Assembly (NCBI GenBank): GCA_002714195.1
Contig: PAWK01000046.1
Location: 1 to 5,343, forward strand
Direction: 5' to 3'
DNA length: 5,343 nt
Source of the DNA: Gammaproteobacteria bacterium
GTDB taxonomy: Bacteria; Pseudomonadota; Gammaproteobacteria; Pseudomonadales; Pseudohongiellaceae
The position numbers were made by a program, and so were the translations under genes. The notes below the pieces were generated by a model, which worked only from the letters and a program-made list of their open reading frames with translations, was not told the DNA's origin and did not search any database. Below, piece by piece: positions 4,466 through 5,343 of this stretch (positions are counted from its first letter, which is position 1; the number at the start of each line of letters is the position of its first letter).

Positions 4466-5343
4466 TTGCCTCGTATAAGCCTTTCAGCCATTATCTGCTT
4501 GTCGCTCATCTGCTGCAAAGAGCAGTCTGATTCGCAACGAACTTATGTCTTATCTACAGGCACTACCGGAGGAACCTTTTACCCTGTCGGAGTTGCCTTA
4601 TCAACCTTAGTTTCGGCGGCCGAAAATATTGATTTCTCGTTAACAGCAATAAGCTCCGCTGGATCGATGGAAAATATAAAACTTCTCCGAGATGATCAAG
4701 CTCAATTTGCTCTAATCCTTGGAATATTCGGAGCATGGGCCTATGACGGTTCTGGGCCGATAATTAATCCACAGACAAATTTAAGGTCAGTAAGCGCCAT
4801 GTGGCCGAATGTTGAGCACTTTGTTTTAAAATCAGAATTAGTGACAAGCGGCACTATCCAAGATCTCAAGAATCTGGACGGAGAACGCTACTCGATAGGT
4901 ATGCGAAATTCCGGAGCTGAGTTTACAGGATTCTACATTTTTGATGCTTTAGGTATCAATTGGTCGGAAAGACTCTCCGTGGCTTACATGGGTTATGGTC
5001 CCTCTGCCAATGCCTTGCAAGATGGAAATATTGTAGGCATGAATGTTCCCGCGGGACCTCCAGTCACAGCCATTACAAGGGCTTATGCGCTCCTTGGGGA
5101 CGATATGACGATCCTTGATTTCACAGACGAGGAAATTAAGAGCCTAAACTATGAATTTCCATTATGGGAATCTTACGAGCTAGCACCAGAAACCTATCCC
5201 ACTCAAGCAGAAACCATAAATACAGTAGCAAGCCCTAATATCCTTATTGTAAGAGAAGATGTACCAGAGACTATTGTTTACGACATGACCAAAATGCTTT
5301 GGGAAAATTTAGCTACCCTACAAGAAATACATCGCGCAACTAA
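4466..5343 (+). CDS. TAXI-family TRAP transporter solute receptor, C-terminus cut by window edge
   Basis: The frame is open from the TTG at 4466 to the right edge without a stop, giving 292 residues; the family usually has about 310-340, so only a short tail is missing. After a short hydrophobic leader comes LSTGTTGGTFYPVG (29-42), the signature of TAXI receptors. Further blocks are AGSMENIKLLRDDQAQFAL, IGMRNSGAEFTG, MGYGPSANALQDG, NVPAGPPVTAI and SPNILIVREDVPE, all in the usual order. Family members bind small organic anions or amino acids in the periplasm and hand them to a TRAP permease; the permease genes would be expected downstream. There is no in-frame ATG before the signature, so the start is TTG: 4466, with GGA seven bases upstream, or 4454 with no visible ribosome binding site. 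The leader ends LICC, a poor lipobox with Cys at -1, so lipidation at the second Cys is possible but uncertain. It lies 58 bases after the diheme gene with no clear terminator, so co-transcription is possible. Ligand unknown. Confidence 0.9.
   Translation, partial: MPRISLSAIICLSLICCKEQSDSQRTYVLSTGTTGGTFYPVGVALSTLVSAAENIDFSLTAISSAGSMENIKLLRDDQAQFALILGIFGAWAYDGSGPIINPQTNLRSVSAMWPNVEHFVLKSELVTSGTIQDLKNLDGERYSIGMRNSGAEFTGFYIFDALGINWSERLSVAYMGYGPSANALQDGNIVGMNVPAGPPVTAITRAYALLGDDMTILDFTDEEIKSLNYEFPLWESYELAPETYPTQAETINTVASPNILIVREDVPETIVYDMTKMLWENLATLQEIHRAT

Overview
The window holds six protein-coding genes, two of them cut by its edges, and no RNA genes, CRISPR array or mobile element that I can see. 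All coding stretches are intact. The content fits a Gram-negative, respiring, probably marine proteobacterium (perhaps a gammaproteobacterium): it has lipoproteins with non-Asp +2 residues, PQQ and c-type cytochrome chemistry, and a TAXI-type TRAP receptor. Base composition is moderately AT-rich. The taxon is an inference from family distribution and is not secure.

Layout. On the minus strand, reading leftward from about 1368, a double-domain c-type cytochrome (534-1355) is followed after 27 bases by the start of a PQQ-dependent alcohol dehydrogenase that runs off the left edge (1-506). On the plus strand, an exported cupin related to the manganese-dependent hydroxynitrile lyase-like cupins (1518-1982) ends in a strong intrinsic terminator (2002-2037). 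Next come a beta-helix lipoprotein (2102-3310) and a diheme cytochrome lipoprotein (3307-4407) that overlap by ATGA. These match what I remember of the uncharacterised pair TIGR03805 (beta-helix) and TIGR03806 (SO2930/HNE_0200-type diheme cytochrome). After 58 bases a TAXI-family solute receptor starts at a TTG codon and runs off the right edge (4466-5343). The region between the cytochrome and the cupin carries candidate divergent promoters and two short dyads that could be operators.

How the genes may work together. All six predicted products carry an export signal, so the window looks like a cell-envelope oxidation and uptake locus. The PQQ enzyme would oxidise an alcohol or sugar in the periplasm and the adjacent cytochrome would take its electrons. 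The beta-helix/diheme pair could bind or process a carbohydrate-like ligand with a redox step. The TAXI receptor could deliver an organic acid to an inner-membrane TRAP permease. The first link is usual for the families; the rest is inference from gene neighbourhood. The best candidate for an undescribed system is the translationally coupled beta-helix lipoprotein/diheme lipoprotein pair.
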